Source: Pseudomonadota bacterium (GTDB lineage Bacteria > Pseudomonadota > Alphaproteobacteria > Rhodospirillales > Magnetospirillaceae). From it: a stretch of 19,417 nt of DNA. The position numbers and the translations under genes were made by a program. Shown in pieces: positions 6,804 through 14,779 of the stretch (its first letter is position 1; each line of letters opens with the position of its first letter). The notes beneath the pieces were generated by a model. The model had not been told where the DNA came from and searched no databases. It saw nothing but the letters and a program-made list of their open reading frames with translations. The stretch is from assembly GCA_023426365.1 (NCBI GenBank), contig JAFAAW010000034.1:1-19417 (forward strand), given 5' to 3'.

Positions 6804-6881
6804 GGCGCAGCCGGGTGACCACGGCCATCGGCGCAGCCGTGTAGCCACGGCCATCGGCGCAGCCGGATAGCCACAAACAGC
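6804..6881 (+). repeat. three tandem copies of a 26-bp intergenic repeat
   Basis: Copies start at 6804, 6830 and 6856, each beginning GGCGCAGCCG. Copies 1 and 2 differ at only a few positions in the middle; copy 3 diverges at its end, and a decayed fourth may start at 6882. Copy 2 contains the perfect inverted repeat GCCGTG-TAGC-CACGGC (6836-6851), broken in the others. There are no spacers, so it is not CRISPR. It is probably a mobile or slippage-generated intergenic repeat. Confidence 0.75.
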
Positions 6882-6910
6882 GGCGCCATCCGTGACCATG
6901 CGCCCCTGTC

Positions 6911-6928
6911 CCGCCCCTTGCGGGGCGG
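6911..6928 (-). terminator. GC hairpin just after rmuC, without T-run
   Basis: CCGCCCC-TTGC-GGGGCGG is a perfect seven-base-pair stem starting five bases after the rmuC stop on the minus strand. No U-tract follows, so it may stabilise the mRNA 3' end or act with Rho instead of terminating alone. Confidence 0.35.
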
Positions 6929-6933
6929 CGCCG

Positions 6934-8076
6934 TCAGCCCACCGGCAGCTTGGCCTGGGGCGGGGCGACCTCGGCGGCGGGGGTGTCCTCGCCCAACTGC
7001 ACCGCCTCGATGCGGTCGGCGCGCTTGACCACCTTGTCGGTGGAGATGCGGATCTGGCGGATATCCTCGGCCGCCTGGCCGAAATGCTTGTCGAGGGCGG
7101 CCACGCGGTCGTCCAGCCGGCCGATGTCGTCCAGCAAGGTGCGCACCTCCTTTTGGATCAGGCCGGCCTGTTCGCGCATGCGGGCATCCTTGAGCACCGC
7201 ACGCACCGTGTTCAGCGTCGCCATCAGCGTGGTGGGCGACACGATCCACACCTTGGCGCGGAACGACTTTTCCACCACGTCGGGGAAGTTGGCGTGCAGT
7301 TCGGCGTAGATGGCTTCCGAGGGCAGGAACATCAGCGCCGATTCGGCGGTCTCGCCCGGCACGATGTACTTCTCGGCGATGTCGCGCACATGCTTGAGGA
7401 TGGCGGTGGAAAAGGCGCGGCCCGCCGCCACCCGCTCGGCGTCGTCGCGGGCGGCGCGCAGGGCGTGGAAGCTCTCCAGTGGGAACTTGGCGTCGATGGC
7501 GATGGAGCCGGGCGGGTTGGGCAGCTCCAGCAGGCAATCCACCCGCCGTCCGTCGCCCAGCGGCGCCTGGAACCGGTAGGCGCTGGGCGGCAGCATGGAT
7601 TTGACGATGTCGTTGAGCTGGATTTCGCCGAACGCGCCGCGCGCCTGCTTGTTGGAGAGGATGTCCTGCAACGACACCACCTGGGCCGACAGCTCGGTGA
7701 TGTTCTTCTGCGCGGCGTCGATCACCGCCAGCCGCTCGCGCAGTTCGTGCAGCGTGGTGGATTGGCGCTGCGACGATTGCTGCAGGCCGTCGTCCAGCCG
7801 CTTGCCCAGGGCGGCCAGGCGTTCCTCGACCGCGCGGGCCAGGGCGCGTTCCTGCGCCTGCAGCCGTTCGGCCAGTTGCGCCTGGGCGGCGGCCTGGGTT
7901 TCCGCCAATTGCGCCAGCCGGCCGGTCAGCGCCGCCTGGGCCTGGGCCACGCCGTCCACCGCGCGCGCCATGGCATCCTCGCGCGTCGCGGCGCCCTGTC
8001 CGCGCAGCAGCAGCAGCACCGCCGCCACCAGGGCGACCAGCGCCACCCCCCCGACAGCCATCACAGTCGCGTCCAA
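6934..8076 (-). CDS. rmuC: DNA recombination protein RmuC
   Basis: RmuC limits rearrangements at inverted repeats and is predicted to be a membrane-anchored nuclease. The protein is 380 residues. It has one N-terminal membrane helix (about residues 5-25), then a long Ala/Gln/Glu-rich coiled coil (about 30-140). The conserved RmuC domain (about 145-345) has the PD-(D/E)XK-like core: GAFGEIQL (147-154), D180 in RRVDCLLELP, and D195/K197 in IDAKFPLESF. The start is a TTG at 8076, supported by GGAGGG seven bases upstream; the first in-frame ATG (8061) would cut the membrane helix. It is divergent from the DUF4139 gene with 79 bases between them, so both promoters must be close. The C-terminal 35 residues are variable and proline-rich. 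Confidence 0.9.
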   Translation of the reverse strand: MDATVMAVGGVALVALVAAVLLLLRGQGAATREDAMARAVDGVAQAQAALTGRLAQLAETQAAAQAQLAERLQAQERALARAVEERLAALGKRLDDGLQQSSQRQSTTLHELRERLAVIDAAQKNITELSAQVVSLQDILSNKQARGAFGEIQLNDIVKSMLPPSAYRFQAPLGDGRRVDCLLELPNPPGSIAIDAKFPLESFHALRAARDDAERVAAGRAFSTAILKHVRDIAEKYIVPGETAESALMFLPSEAIYAELHANFPDVVEKSFRAKVWIVSPTTLMATLNTVRAVLKDARMREQAGLIQKEVRTLLDDIGRLDDRVAALDKHFGQAAEDIRQIRISTDKVVKRADRIEAVQLGEDTPAAEVAPPQAKLPVG

Positions 8077-8083
8077 CTCTCAT

Positions 8084-8089
8084 CCCTCC
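8084..8089 (-). promoter_or_regulatory. ribosome binding site deciding the rmuC TTG start
   Basis: GGAGGG on the minus strand sits seven bases before TTG at 8076. A nearer ATG (8083) is in a different frame, and the in-frame ATG at 8061 is too far away. This supports initiation at TTG. Confidence 0.6.
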
Positions 8090-8155
8090 GATGCCATGGT
8101 CCCGCCGTTTTCATATCATAGAACGGTGCACATGAAGACGATGTGGAGACATGTC

Positions 8156-9559
8156 ATGAAGCGGCGCCTCGCCCTGGTCACCGTTGCCTCGCTGCCGTTG
8201 CTGGCGGCTGCCGGTTTTGCCGACACCGTGCTGACGCCGGCCGAGCGCAACGGCCTGGCGCTGACGCTGACCCAGGACGATACCGCCCTGGTGCGCGACC
8301 GCCGCGCCGCCACGCTGGAGCGCGGCGCCCAGGTGCTGGTGGTGGAAGGCGTGGCGGCCCGCGCCCGCGACACCACCGCCATGCTGTCGGGCGGCGGCGG
8401 GCTGGCCGTGCAGGACCAGGGCTTCCTGCCCGGCGGCATCGATGCCGACGCGCTTCTGGGCGCGTCGATCGGCCGCGAGGTCACGGTGGTGTGGCGCGAT
8501 GCCAACGGCGCCGAGCGCGAGGAACGCGCGAAAGTCATCGCCGCCGGGCCGCAGCCGGTATTCCAGGCCGGCGGCAAGGTGGTGGCGGGCGCGCCCGCCC
8601 GCATCCTCTATGATTCGCTGCCGCCCGAATTGCGGCCGCTTCCCGCCTATCGCGCCACGGTGGCGGTGGAGCAGGGCGGCAAGCGCGACATCGAATTGAC
8701 CTATCTGACCGGCGGCCTGTCGTGGCAGGCCGATTACGTGGGCGAACTGAATCCGGCCGAGGACCGGCTGGCGCTGTCGGCCTGGGCGACGCTGACCAAC
8801 AATGCAGGCGCCGATTTCGTCAATGCGCGGGTGCAGGTGATGGCGGGCGACGTCAACACCGTGGCCGACGCGCCGGTGCCCATGCGCGCCATGCGGGCGG
8901 AAAAGGTGCTGATGGCTTCGGCCGCCATGGCGCCCCAGGCTCCTGCGCGCGAGGCCATGGCCGGCTATCACCTCTATACCCTGGCCCAACCGGTCAGCCT
9001 GAGGGATGGCGAGCGCAAGCAGGTGGCGCTGATGGCGCCCCAGAACGTGGCCGCCGAGCGCCAATTGGTGCTGGACCCGCTGCCGCCCCACGCCTGGCGC
9101 GACCGCCTGCCCGACCAGCCGGCGCAGAACCCGCTGGCGGTGCTGCGTCTCAAGAACACCGGGGCCGAGCCGCTGCCCGGGGGCACCATCCGGGTGTTCC
9201 AGCGCGCCCGCGACGGCGGCGCCACCTTCCTGGGCGAGGACCGCCTGAACCCGACCCCCGCCGGTGCCAGCGCCCGGGTGACCCTGGGCCGCGCCTTCGA
9301 CGTCACCGCGCAGCGCAGCCAGACCGACTTCAACCGCGTGTCGGGGGAGATCACCGAGGCGCAATGGCAGGTCAGGCTGGCCAATGGCGGCGACAATCCG
9401 GCCAAGGTGGTGGTGCGCGAAACCTTCGGCGGCGAATGGCTGGTGCTGGAGGAGACCACCCGGCACGCCAAGGAAAACGCCTTTACCGCCGCCTGGACGG
9501 TCACCGTTCCGGCCAGGGGCGAGACGGTGCTGACCTATCGCGCGCGGGTGAAGGGATAG
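8156..9559 (+). CDS. DUF4139 domain-containing exported protein
   Basis: This is an exported protein of the DUF4139 family, whose function is not established; related proteins have been named mucoidy-inhibitor A (MuiA)-like. It has 467 residues. The N terminus is a signal peptide (MKRRLALVTVASLPLLAAAG, likely cleaved near FA-DT). Next comes a beta-rich N-terminal part, with TLERGAQVLVVEGVA, ARILYDSLPPELR and ELTYLTGGLSWQADYVGEL. The C-terminal DUF4139 region contains LRLKNTGAEPLPGGTIRVFQ and ends in a conserved-looking LTYRARVKG. Two ATGs lie upstream in frame (8132, 8141). 8156 is preferred because GGAG at 8145-8148 is well spaced and the signal peptide starts there. No hydrolase motif is obvious. 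Its neighbours rmuC and def give no functional clue. Confidence 0.85.
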   Translation: MKRRLALVTVASLPLLAAAGFADTVLTPAERNGLALTLTQDDTALVRDRRAATLERGAQVLVVEGVAARARDTTAMLSGGGGLAVQDQGFLPGGIDADALLGASIGREVTVVWRDANGAEREERAKVIAAGPQPVFQAGGKVVAGAPARILYDSLPPELRPLPAYRATVAVEQGGKRDIELTYLTGGLSWQADYVGELNPAEDRLALSAWATLTNNAGADFVNARVQVMAGDVNTVADAPVPMRAMRAEKVLMASAAMAPQAPAREAMAGYHLYTLAQPVSLRDGERKQVALMAPQNVAAERQLVLDPLPPHAWRDRLPDQPAQNPLAVLRLKNTGAEPLPGGTIRVFQRARDGGATFLGEDRLNPTPAGASARVTLGRAFDVTAQRSQTDFNRVSGEITEAQWQVRLANGGDNPAKVVVRETFGGEWLVLEETTRHAKENAFTAAWTVTVPARGETVLTYRARVKG

Positions 9560-9575
9560 GCCAGAGCGGTTATGC

Positions 9576-9604
9576 TTGACGCCCCGATGAAGGTTCCATA
9601 TCTC
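9576..9604 (+). promoter_or_regulatory. candidate promoter for def-fmt-truA
   Basis: TTGACG (9576-9581), a 17-base spacer and TATCTC (9599-9604) match the sigma-70 pattern in the short gap between the DUF4139 gene and def. The start point would fall about 25 bases before the def ATG. Confidence 0.45.
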
Positions 9605-9636
9605 CCGATTGGAATTCTCAGAAAGGCGAAGCGTCC

Positions 9637-10158
9637 ATGGCCCTGCTCCCCATCCTCACCGCGCCGGATCCCCGGCTGAAGCAGAAGGCCGTCCGCGTCG
9701 CGGCGGTGGATGACGCCACCCGCCGGCTGATGGACGACATGCTGGAAACCATGTACGCGGCGCCGGGCATCGGCCTGGCCGCGCCCCAGGTGGGCGTGGG
9801 CCAGCGCGTCATCGTCATGGACATCGGCAAGAGCGAGGAAGACCGCCAGCCCATCCGCATGGCCAATCCCGAGATCGTGTGGGCGTCCGACGACGACAAC
9901 ACCTACGAGGAGGGCTGCCTGTCGGTGCCCGAGCATTACGCCGCCGTGGTCCGCCCGCGCGCCATCCGCGTGCGCTATCTGGACGAGCAGAACGAGATCC
10001 GCGAGATCGAGGCCGACGGCCTGCTGGCCACCGTGCTCCAGCACGAGATGGACCACCTCGACGGGGTCCTGTTCATCGATCACCTGTCCTCGCTCAAGCG
10101 CAACATGATCCTGCGCAAGCTCCTCAAGTCCAAGAAAGAGGCGGTGCCGGTGCGCTGA
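9637..10158 (+). CDS. def: peptide deformylase
   Basis: This metalloenzyme removes the formyl group from the N-terminal methionine of new proteins at the ribosome exit. It is 173 residues, normal for type 1 deformylases. All three motifs are intact: GIGLAAPQVG (44-53), EEGCLSVP (91-98, metal ligand C94) and QHEMDHLDG (135-143, metal ligands H136 and H140, catalytic E137). The Lys-rich C-terminal extension (LLKSKKEAVPVR) follows the last helix. The start is ATG at 9637, with AAAGG ten bases upstream. It is first in the def-fmt-truA group. The 115 bases before fmt hold only a small hairpin (10210-10226) and no terminator, so co-transcription with fmt is likely. Coupling with Fmt is functional: Fmt adds the formyl group and Def removes it. 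Confidence 0.97.
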   Translation: MALLPILTAPDPRLKQKAVRVAAVDDATRRLMDDMLETMYAAPGIGLAAPQVGVGQRVIVMDIGKSEEDRQPIRMANPEIVWASDDDNTYEEGCLSVPEHYAAVVRPRAIRVRYLDEQNEIREIEADGLLATVLQHEMDHLDGVLFIDHLSSLKRNMILRKLLKSKKEAVPVR

Positions 10159-10273
10159 CGCGCCACCGGCGGCCTGGCTTCACCACCAGGGCGACGGGGG
10201 CGCGAGGGAACACGGCCTCCCCGTGTCGCCCCGTGCCCTTCCCTTGCCGAACACCCGAAGAAGGTTCGCCGCG

Positions 10274-11182
10274 ATGAGACTGTGCTTCATGGGGACGCCC
10301 GATTTCTCGGTCCCCATCCTCGCCGCGCTGATCGAGGCGGGCCATGATGTCGCCTGTGTCTATTCCCAGCCGCCGCGCCCGGCCGGCCGCGGCCACAAGG
10401 AACAGCTCACGCCGGTGCATGCCTTCGCCCAAGGCCGCGGCATCGAGGTGCGCACGCCGAAAAGCCTGAAGGGCGAGGCCGAGCAGCAGGCGTTCCGCGA
10501 TCTCGGGCTGGACGTGGCGGTGGTCGCCGCCTACGGCCTGATCCTGCCCAAGGCGGTGCTGGACGCGCCGCGCCTGGGCTGCCTCAACGTCCATGCCTCG
10601 GTGCTGCCGCGCTGGCGCGGCGCCGCGCCCATCCAGCGCGCCATCCTGGCGGGTGACGCCGAAACCGGCGTGACCATCATGCAGATGGATGTGGGCCTTG
10701 ATACCGGCGACATGCTGCTGGTGGAAAAAGTGGCGATCACCGGCCAGACCAATGCCAGCCTGCTGCACGACCAATTGGCCGGGCTGGGCGCGCGCATGAT
10801 CGTGGACGCGCTGGCCCGCTACGACCGGTTGCCGCACGTCCGCCAGCCCGAGGACGGCGTGACCTACGCCCACAAGCTGGCGAAGGAGGAAGGCCGCCTG
10901 GACTGGAGCCGTCCCGCGGTCGAGCTGGAGCGGCAGGTGCGCGGCCTGAACCCGTGGCCGGGGGTGTGGTGCGAACTGGCCGGGGAACGCCTGAAGGTGC
11001 TGGCGGCCGAGGTGGCGGCCGGAACCGGCACGCCCGGCACCGCGCTGGACGACACGCTGGCCGTCGCCTGCGGCGACGGCGCGCTAAGGTTGACCCGCGT
11101 GCAGCGCGCCGGCAAGGCGCCCATGGCGGCGGCGGAGCTGCTGCGCGGTTTCGCCGTGCCCAAGGGCAGCGTCTTCGCCTGA
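10274..11182 (+). CDS. fmt: methionyl-tRNA formyltransferase
   Basis: Fmt formylates Met-tRNA(fMet) using 10-formyltetrahydrofolate, which is needed for translation initiation. The protein is 302 residues, slightly shorter than E. coli Fmt (about 315). The N-terminal formyltransferase domain starts MRLCFMGTPDFSVPIL. The signature LNVHASVLPRWRGAAPIQRA (104-123) carries the family's catalytic N105 and H107, and D143 in VGLDTGDM completes the set. A C-terminal OB-like tRNA-binding domain follows (about 205-300). The start at 10274 is set by the conserved first strand; a GTG at 10223 is in frame but would add residues not found in the family. Its TGA overlaps the truA ATG by one base, so the two are translationally coupled. 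Confidence 0.97.
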   Translation: MRLCFMGTPDFSVPILAALIEAGHDVACVYSQPPRPAGRGHKEQLTPVHAFAQGRGIEVRTPKSLKGEAEQQAFRDLGLDVAVVAAYGLILPKAVLDAPRLGCLNVHASVLPRWRGAAPIQRAILAGDAETGVTIMQMDVGLDTGDMLLVEKVAITGQTNASLLHDQLAGLGARMIVDALARYDRLPHVRQPEDGVTYAHKLAKEEGRLDWSRPAVELERQVRGLNPWPGVWCELAGERLKVLAAEVAAGTGTPGTALDDTLAVACGDGALRLTRVQRAGKAPMAAAELLRGFAVPKGSVFA

Positions 11183-11952
11183 TGCCGCGCTACAAGCTCA
11201 CCATCGAATATGATGGCCGCCCCTATCACGGCTGGCAGCGCCAGGATCACGGCCCGTCGGTGCAGCAGGCGCTGGAAGAGGCGGTGCTGCGGTTCTGCCA
11301 GGCCCGGACGCTGGTGCAATGCGCCGGCCGCACTGATGCCGGGGTGCATGCCACCGGGCAGGTCGCCCATTTCGACGCGCCGCGCGACTATCGCTGCGAC
11401 CGGGTGCGCGACGGCCTGAACTTTCACCTGCGCCCCCATCCGGTGGTGGTGCTGAAGGCCGAGACGGTGGACGACGATTTCCACGCGCGCTTCGGCGCCA
11501 TCGGCCGGTCCTATCTGTACCGCATCCTCAACCGTCGCGCCCCGCCGGCCTTGGATGCCGGGCGGGTGTGGTGGGTGCCGGTGTCCCTGGATGCCGACGC
11601 CATGCAGGCGGGCGCCGACCAATTGCTGGGCCATCACGACTTCACCACCTTCCGCGCCAGCGAATGCCAGGCGAAAAGCCCAATGAAGACGCTGGAGGAA
11701 CTGACGGTGACGCGGGTGGGCGAGGAGATTCACATCACCACCGCCGCGCGCTCGTTCCTGCACCATCAGGTGCGCAACATGGTGGGCACCCTGAAACTGG
11801 TGGGCGAGGGCAAGTGGACGCCCGACGATGTCGGCCGGGCGCTGGCCGCGCGCGACCGCAACGCGGGCGGTCCCACCTGTCCTCCGGATGGACTGTACCT
11901 GACCGGCGTGCGCTATCCGACGGACGGGGCAGGGGTCATGCATTCCGCCTAA
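11182..11952 (+). CDS. truA: tRNA pseudouridine(38-40) synthase TruA
   Basis: TruA converts uridines 38-40 in the anticodon arm of many tRNAs to pseudouridine. The protein is 256 residues, typical length. It starts MPRYKLTIEYDGRPYHGWQR. The catalytic aspartate is D52 in AGRTDAGVHA, and the C-terminal motif RSFLHHQVRNMVGTLKLVG is present. The start overlaps the fmt stop (TGATG), which fixes it. def-fmt-truA in this order is a common alphaproteobacterial arrangement and groups tRNA and initiation functions. The next gene (chemotaxis transducer) starts 88 bases later with no clear terminator, though it is functionally unrelated. Confidence 0.97.
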   Translation: MPRYKLTIEYDGRPYHGWQRQDHGPSVQQALEEAVLRFCQARTLVQCAGRTDAGVHATGQVAHFDAPRDYRCDRVRDGLNFHLRPHPVVVLKAETVDDDFHARFGAIGRSYLYRILNRRAPPALDAGRVWWVPVSLDADAMQAGADQLLGHHDFTTFRASECQAKSPMKTLEELTVTRVGEEIHITTAARSFLHHQVRNMVGTLKLVGEGKWTPDDVGRALAARDRNAGGPTCPPDGLYLTGVRYPTDGAGVMHSA

Positions 11953-12040
11953 TGGCGGAAGAACTCGAAACCATATTGCCGTTGTCGTGCAGGATGACCG
12001 CGCCTACGATGCGGACATAGGCTGGGCCGGTGGGATCTTA

Positions 12041-13609
12041 ATGGAAAACGTGGATATGATTTCCAAGCGCTTGGCGCTGCTGTCCATTGTCGAGCAGGAC
12101 AAGGAGACCTTGCGGCGCTTTCGCCCGGTCCTGGACGCCTGTCTCGACGACATCCTGGCCGACTTCTATGGCCACATTCAGACCTTTCCCGAACTGGCCC
12201 GGCACTTTCCCCAGCAATCGCTGGTCCAGCATGCCAAATCCGCCCAGAAGGCCCATTGGATGCGCCTGTTCTCGGGCGATTTCGACGGCCGCTACATGGA
12301 ATCGGTGCGCGAGATCGGCCGCACCCATGCCCGCATCGGCCTGGAACCCCACTGGTATATCGGCGGCTATGCCATGGTGCTGGGCCGCCTGCTGGCCACC
12401 GCGACCGAGACGCAGAAGACCAATCTGTTCGGCGGCGGCGACCGCGTGGGGCTGGCGCGCCTGCATTCCATCATCGCGCGCGCCGTGCTGCTGGACATCG
12501 ATCTGGCGGTGTCGGTCTATCTGGAAACCATCCGCGAGGACGCCATTGCCGAACAGCAGCGGCGCGAGGCGGTGCTGGTGCGCGAACTGACCGAGGTGGT
12601 GCGCGCCGCCAGCCAGGGCGACCTGACGCGGCGCATCCCGCTGGACGACAAGGACGGCTTTTTCCGCGAATTGTGCGGCTCGGTCAACGATCTGGTGGGC
12701 ACCACCCACACGGCGCTGTCGGACGTGGTGTCGGTGTTGGACGCCCAGGCCGATGGCGACTTGACCCAACGCATCCTGGCCGACCACCAGGGCGTGTTCG
12801 GCGAGATCAAGGCCGACATCAACCGCACCAACGCCAAGCTGGCCCAGGTGGTGGCCGCCATCAACGCCTCGGCCCACGAGATCGCCAATGCGGCGTCCGA
12901 GGTGGCGGCCGGCAGCCACGATTTGTCCGAACGTTCGGAAACCCAGGCCGCCAACCTGGAACAGACCGCCGCCGCGCTGGAGCAACTGGCCGAGGCGGTG
13001 CGCCGCAACGCCGCCAACGCCAAGCAAGCCAACGATCTGGCCGCGCGCGCCCGCGATGTGGCGGTGCATGGCGGCAACGTGGTGTCCGATGCCATCGCCG
13101 CCATGGGCCGCATCCAGGCCAGTTCGGAAAAGATCGAGGCGATCGTCGGCATGATCAACGAGATCGCCTTCCAGACCAACCTGCTGGCCCTCAACGCCGC
13201 GGTCGAGGCGGCGCGCGCGGGCGATGCCGGCAAGGGCTTCGCCGTGGTGGCGGCCGAGGTGGGCAATCTGGCCCAGCGCTCCGCCCAGGCCAGCAAGGAG
13301 ATCAAGACGCTGATCGCCGACAGCTCCGCCCAGGTGCGGGCCGGCGCCGATCTGGTGGGCAGCACCGGCTCGGCGCTGACCGAGATCGTGGGCGCCGTCC
13401 GTCAGGTGGCCGACATCGTGATCCAGATCACCGAAGCCAGCCGCGAGCAATCCTCCGGCATCGAACAGGTCAACGGGGCGGTCTCGCATATCGACGAAAC
13501 CACCCAGCAGAACGCGGCCCTGGTGGAGGAATCCGCCGCCGCCGCCACCTCGCTGGAGGAACAGGCCGGCCGGTTGGCCGAGATGATGCGGTTCTTCCGC
13601 GTCGGATAG
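12041..13609 (+). CDS. globin-coupled methyl-accepting chemotaxis protein (HemAT-like)
   Basis: This is a soluble chemoreceptor that probably senses O2 through heme and signals to CheA/CheW. It has 522 residues. Residues 1-165 form a protoglobin sensor domain. H96 in GRTHARIGLEPHWYIGGY sits where globin-coupled sensors have the proximal heme histidine, and Y43 in DFYGHI matches the usual distal tyrosine. Two HAMP-like segments follow, each with a GDLT motif (about 177-230 and 231-275). The MCP signalling domain has the highly conserved tip EIAFQTNLLALNAAVEAARA (374-393). No membrane helix is visible, so it should be cytoplasmic. The C terminus (MRFFRVG) has no CheR/CheB tethering pentapeptide. 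The start is ATG 12041 after GGTGGG; ATG 12056 is an alternative. Confidence 0.92.
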   Translation: MENVDMISKRLALLSIVEQDKETLRRFRPVLDACLDDILADFYGHIQTFPELARHFPQQSLVQHAKSAQKAHWMRLFSGDFDGRYMESVREIGRTHARIGLEPHWYIGGYAMVLGRLLATATETQKTNLFGGGDRVGLARLHSIIARAVLLDIDLAVSVYLETIREDAIAEQQRREAVLVRELTEVVRAASQGDLTRRIPLDDKDGFFRELCGSVNDLVGTTHTALSDVVSVLDAQADGDLTQRILADHQGVFGEIKADINRTNAKLAQVVAAINASAHEIANAASEVAAGSHDLSERSETQAANLEQTAAALEQLAEAVRRNAANAKQANDLAARARDVAVHGGNVVSDAIAAMGRIQASSEKIEAIVGMINEIAFQTNLLALNAAVEAARAGDAGKGFAVVAAEVGNLAQRSAQASKEIKTLIADSSAQVRAGADLVGSTGSALTEIVGAVRQVADIVIQITEASREQSSGIEQVNGAVSHIDETTQQNAALVEESAAAATSLEEQAGRLAEMMRFFRVG

Positions 13610-13715
13610 CCGGTGGCGGCTTGGCGGGGCCGGGCCGTTCCCCGTCATCGCCGGGCCGATCCACCCGGATGTCTTTCCGTATCCGTGCTCCCGCGACCGA
13701 TCGCGTGACGGCGGT
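13610..13715. other. convergent intergenic gap without clear terminator
   Basis: The gap lies between the convergent transducer and acetyltransferase genes. A small stem CGCGA-CCGA-TCGCG (13692-13705) is present, but no T-run follows on either strand. I see no intrinsic terminator, so Rho or read-through is likely here. Confidence 0.4.
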
Positions 13716-14216
13716 TCAGCCCGGAGCGGCGGCCAGACGGTGAAGCACCTTCACCCGGTAGGTGGCGTCGCCATAGCTGGCCAGCTTGTCGCAGGGCTGC
13801 ACCGCATAGCCCAGCGATCCCCAGAAGCCGTCGGAATTGTTGACCGCCGTCAGGCCGATGCGGTCGAAGCCGTGGGCGCGCGCCACCTCTTCCATGCGCC
13901 GGGCCAGCGCCACGCCCAGATGGCGGCCGCGCGCCGCCGGCAACAGGGCGACGTCGTGGATGTACAGGCAATCGGCCTGCGCCGGCAGGGCCGCCAGCAC
14001 GGTATCGAGCGGCGGCGGATCGCCGACCACGCCGGGATGGGCGATGCAATAGCCCAGGATTTGCCCGTCCTCCTCGGCGATCAGGCAGCCGTGGCCGAAC
14101 AGCTCCAGCCGGTTGGCGAAGACCGCCGGGTCCTCGGGATAGTTGACGTGGACCACATTGGCGACGCGATCCACCGCGCCCAGGTCGCCCGGCGTCATGG
14201 CGCGCCACAAGGCCAT
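13716..14216 (-). CDS. GNAT family N-acetyltransferase
   Basis: This is a 166-residue protein with the GNAT fold, predicted to move an acetyl group from acetyl-CoA to an unknown amine. The central region CLYIHDVALLPAARGRHLGV contains the acetyl-CoA pyrophosphate-binding motif A in the form R-G-R-H-L-G. A second conserved segment, GLTAVNNSDGFWGSLGY, corresponds to motif B, where family members often have N-x-x-A-x-x-F/W-x-x-x-G-F/Y. The start is ATG at 14216, two bases after the stop of the upstream membrane protein gene; an open frame runs further upstream but overlaps that gene. It is last in a dapE-membrane protein-GNAT series. The substrate is unknown; location alone does not link it to lysine biosynthesis. 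Confidence 0.85.
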   Translation of the reverse strand: MALWRAMTPGDLGAVDRVANVVHVNYPEDPAVFANRLELFGHGCLIAEEDGQILGYCIAHPGVVGDPPPLDTVLAALPAQADCLYIHDVALLPAARGRHLGVALARRMEEVARAHGFDRIGLTAVNNSDGFWGSLGYAVQPCDKLASYGDATYRVKVLHRLAAAPG

Positions 14217-14218
14217 GG

Positions 14219-14779
14219 TCACATCCCCATCAGGCGGTCGGTGACCGCTCGCAGCAGGCCGGCCAGCAGCACGTCCACCAGCACGATGCCGGCCGCCGTG
14301 CCGAAACCCACCGCCAGCGCCACATGCGCCACATAGGCGCGATAGATCAGCATGATGATGGTGGCCACCTGCGCCAGCAGCATGGTGGCCGGGCTGGGCG
14401 CCGCCAGCGCCAGGGTGGCGATGGGCAGCAGCACCGAAATCTGCACCACCGCCGACCAGTTGTAGGCGACGATGTAGCGCATGTAGGCGGGCCACTTGCC
14501 CAAGGAATCGGCGATGGTGATCATCACCACCGGAAAGGCGGTCCAGTCGATCACATAGCCGATCAGCTTGATGACGATCTGGCGGAAGGTGGTGTCGGAA
14601 CCGAGGCCCCCAGACAGCACGTCCAGCACCAGATAGGCCGGCGCCACCAGTACCGCCGCCCAGAACGACCGCCAGAAGCCGCGCGGGGTGGCGTCGAACC
14701 ACACCATGCCGCCGGGGTCGCGGCGGGCCAGGCGATAGGCGCCGGTGAGACCGGCGGCGATTTCGCCGGCGGTGATCAT
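14219..14779 (-). CDS. Yip1-like multi-pass membrane protein of unknown function
   Basis: This is a 186-residue inner-membrane protein with about five hydrophobic segments, for example FWAAVLVAPAYLVLDVLSG, WTAFPVVMITIA, ISVLLPIATLALA and GIVLVDVLLAGLL. A Yip1-domain affiliation is suggested by length, helix pattern and the short soluble N terminus (MITAGEIAAGLTGAYRLARR); I do not recognise a diagnostic motif, so this is tentative. Its ATG overlaps the dapE stop in an ATGA arrangement (14776-14779), and its stop is two bases from the GNAT start. It is therefore almost certainly co-translated with both. No enzymatic residues or signal peptide are apparent. It could be a small transporter component or a scaffold; the sequence does not say. 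Confidence 0.75.
   Translation of the reverse strand: MITAGEIAAGLTGAYRLARRDPGGMVWFDATPRGFWRSFWAAVLVAPAYLVLDVLSGGLGSDTTFRQIVIKLIGYVIDWTAFPVVMITIADSLGKWPAYMRYIVAYNWSAVVQISVLLPIATLALAAPSPATMLLAQVATIIMLIYRAYVAHVALAVGFGTAAGIVLVDVLLAGLLRAVTDRLMGM

Larger units (their letters stand above)
6606..6933. other. intergenic region with terminators and short repeats, no gene
   Basis: This 328-base stretch lies between the convergent cold-shock gene and rmuC. It holds two hairpins with T-runs near the cold-shock gene, an isolated palindrome GGGGCGCC-AC-GGCGCCCC (6727-6744) without a useful T-run, a three-copy 26-bp repeat, and a stem just after rmuC. Frames running through it lack coding character and start signals. 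Confidence 0.7.

Noticed and set aside
6804..6907. 26-bp repeats as a CRISPR array
   Set aside because: Units abut directly with no spacers, they diverge in sequence, and no cas gene is nearby.
10210..10226. ACACGG-CCTCC-CCGTGT hairpin between def and fmt as a terminator or riboswitch
   Set aside because: It has a short stem, no T-run and no larger conserved fold that I can recognise; fmt follows with its own ribosome binding site.
12038..13648. Long minus-strand frame opposite the chemoreceptor
   Set aside because: Composition is low-complexity Gly/His/Gln/Leu without any domain; the plus strand encodes a full globin-MCP.
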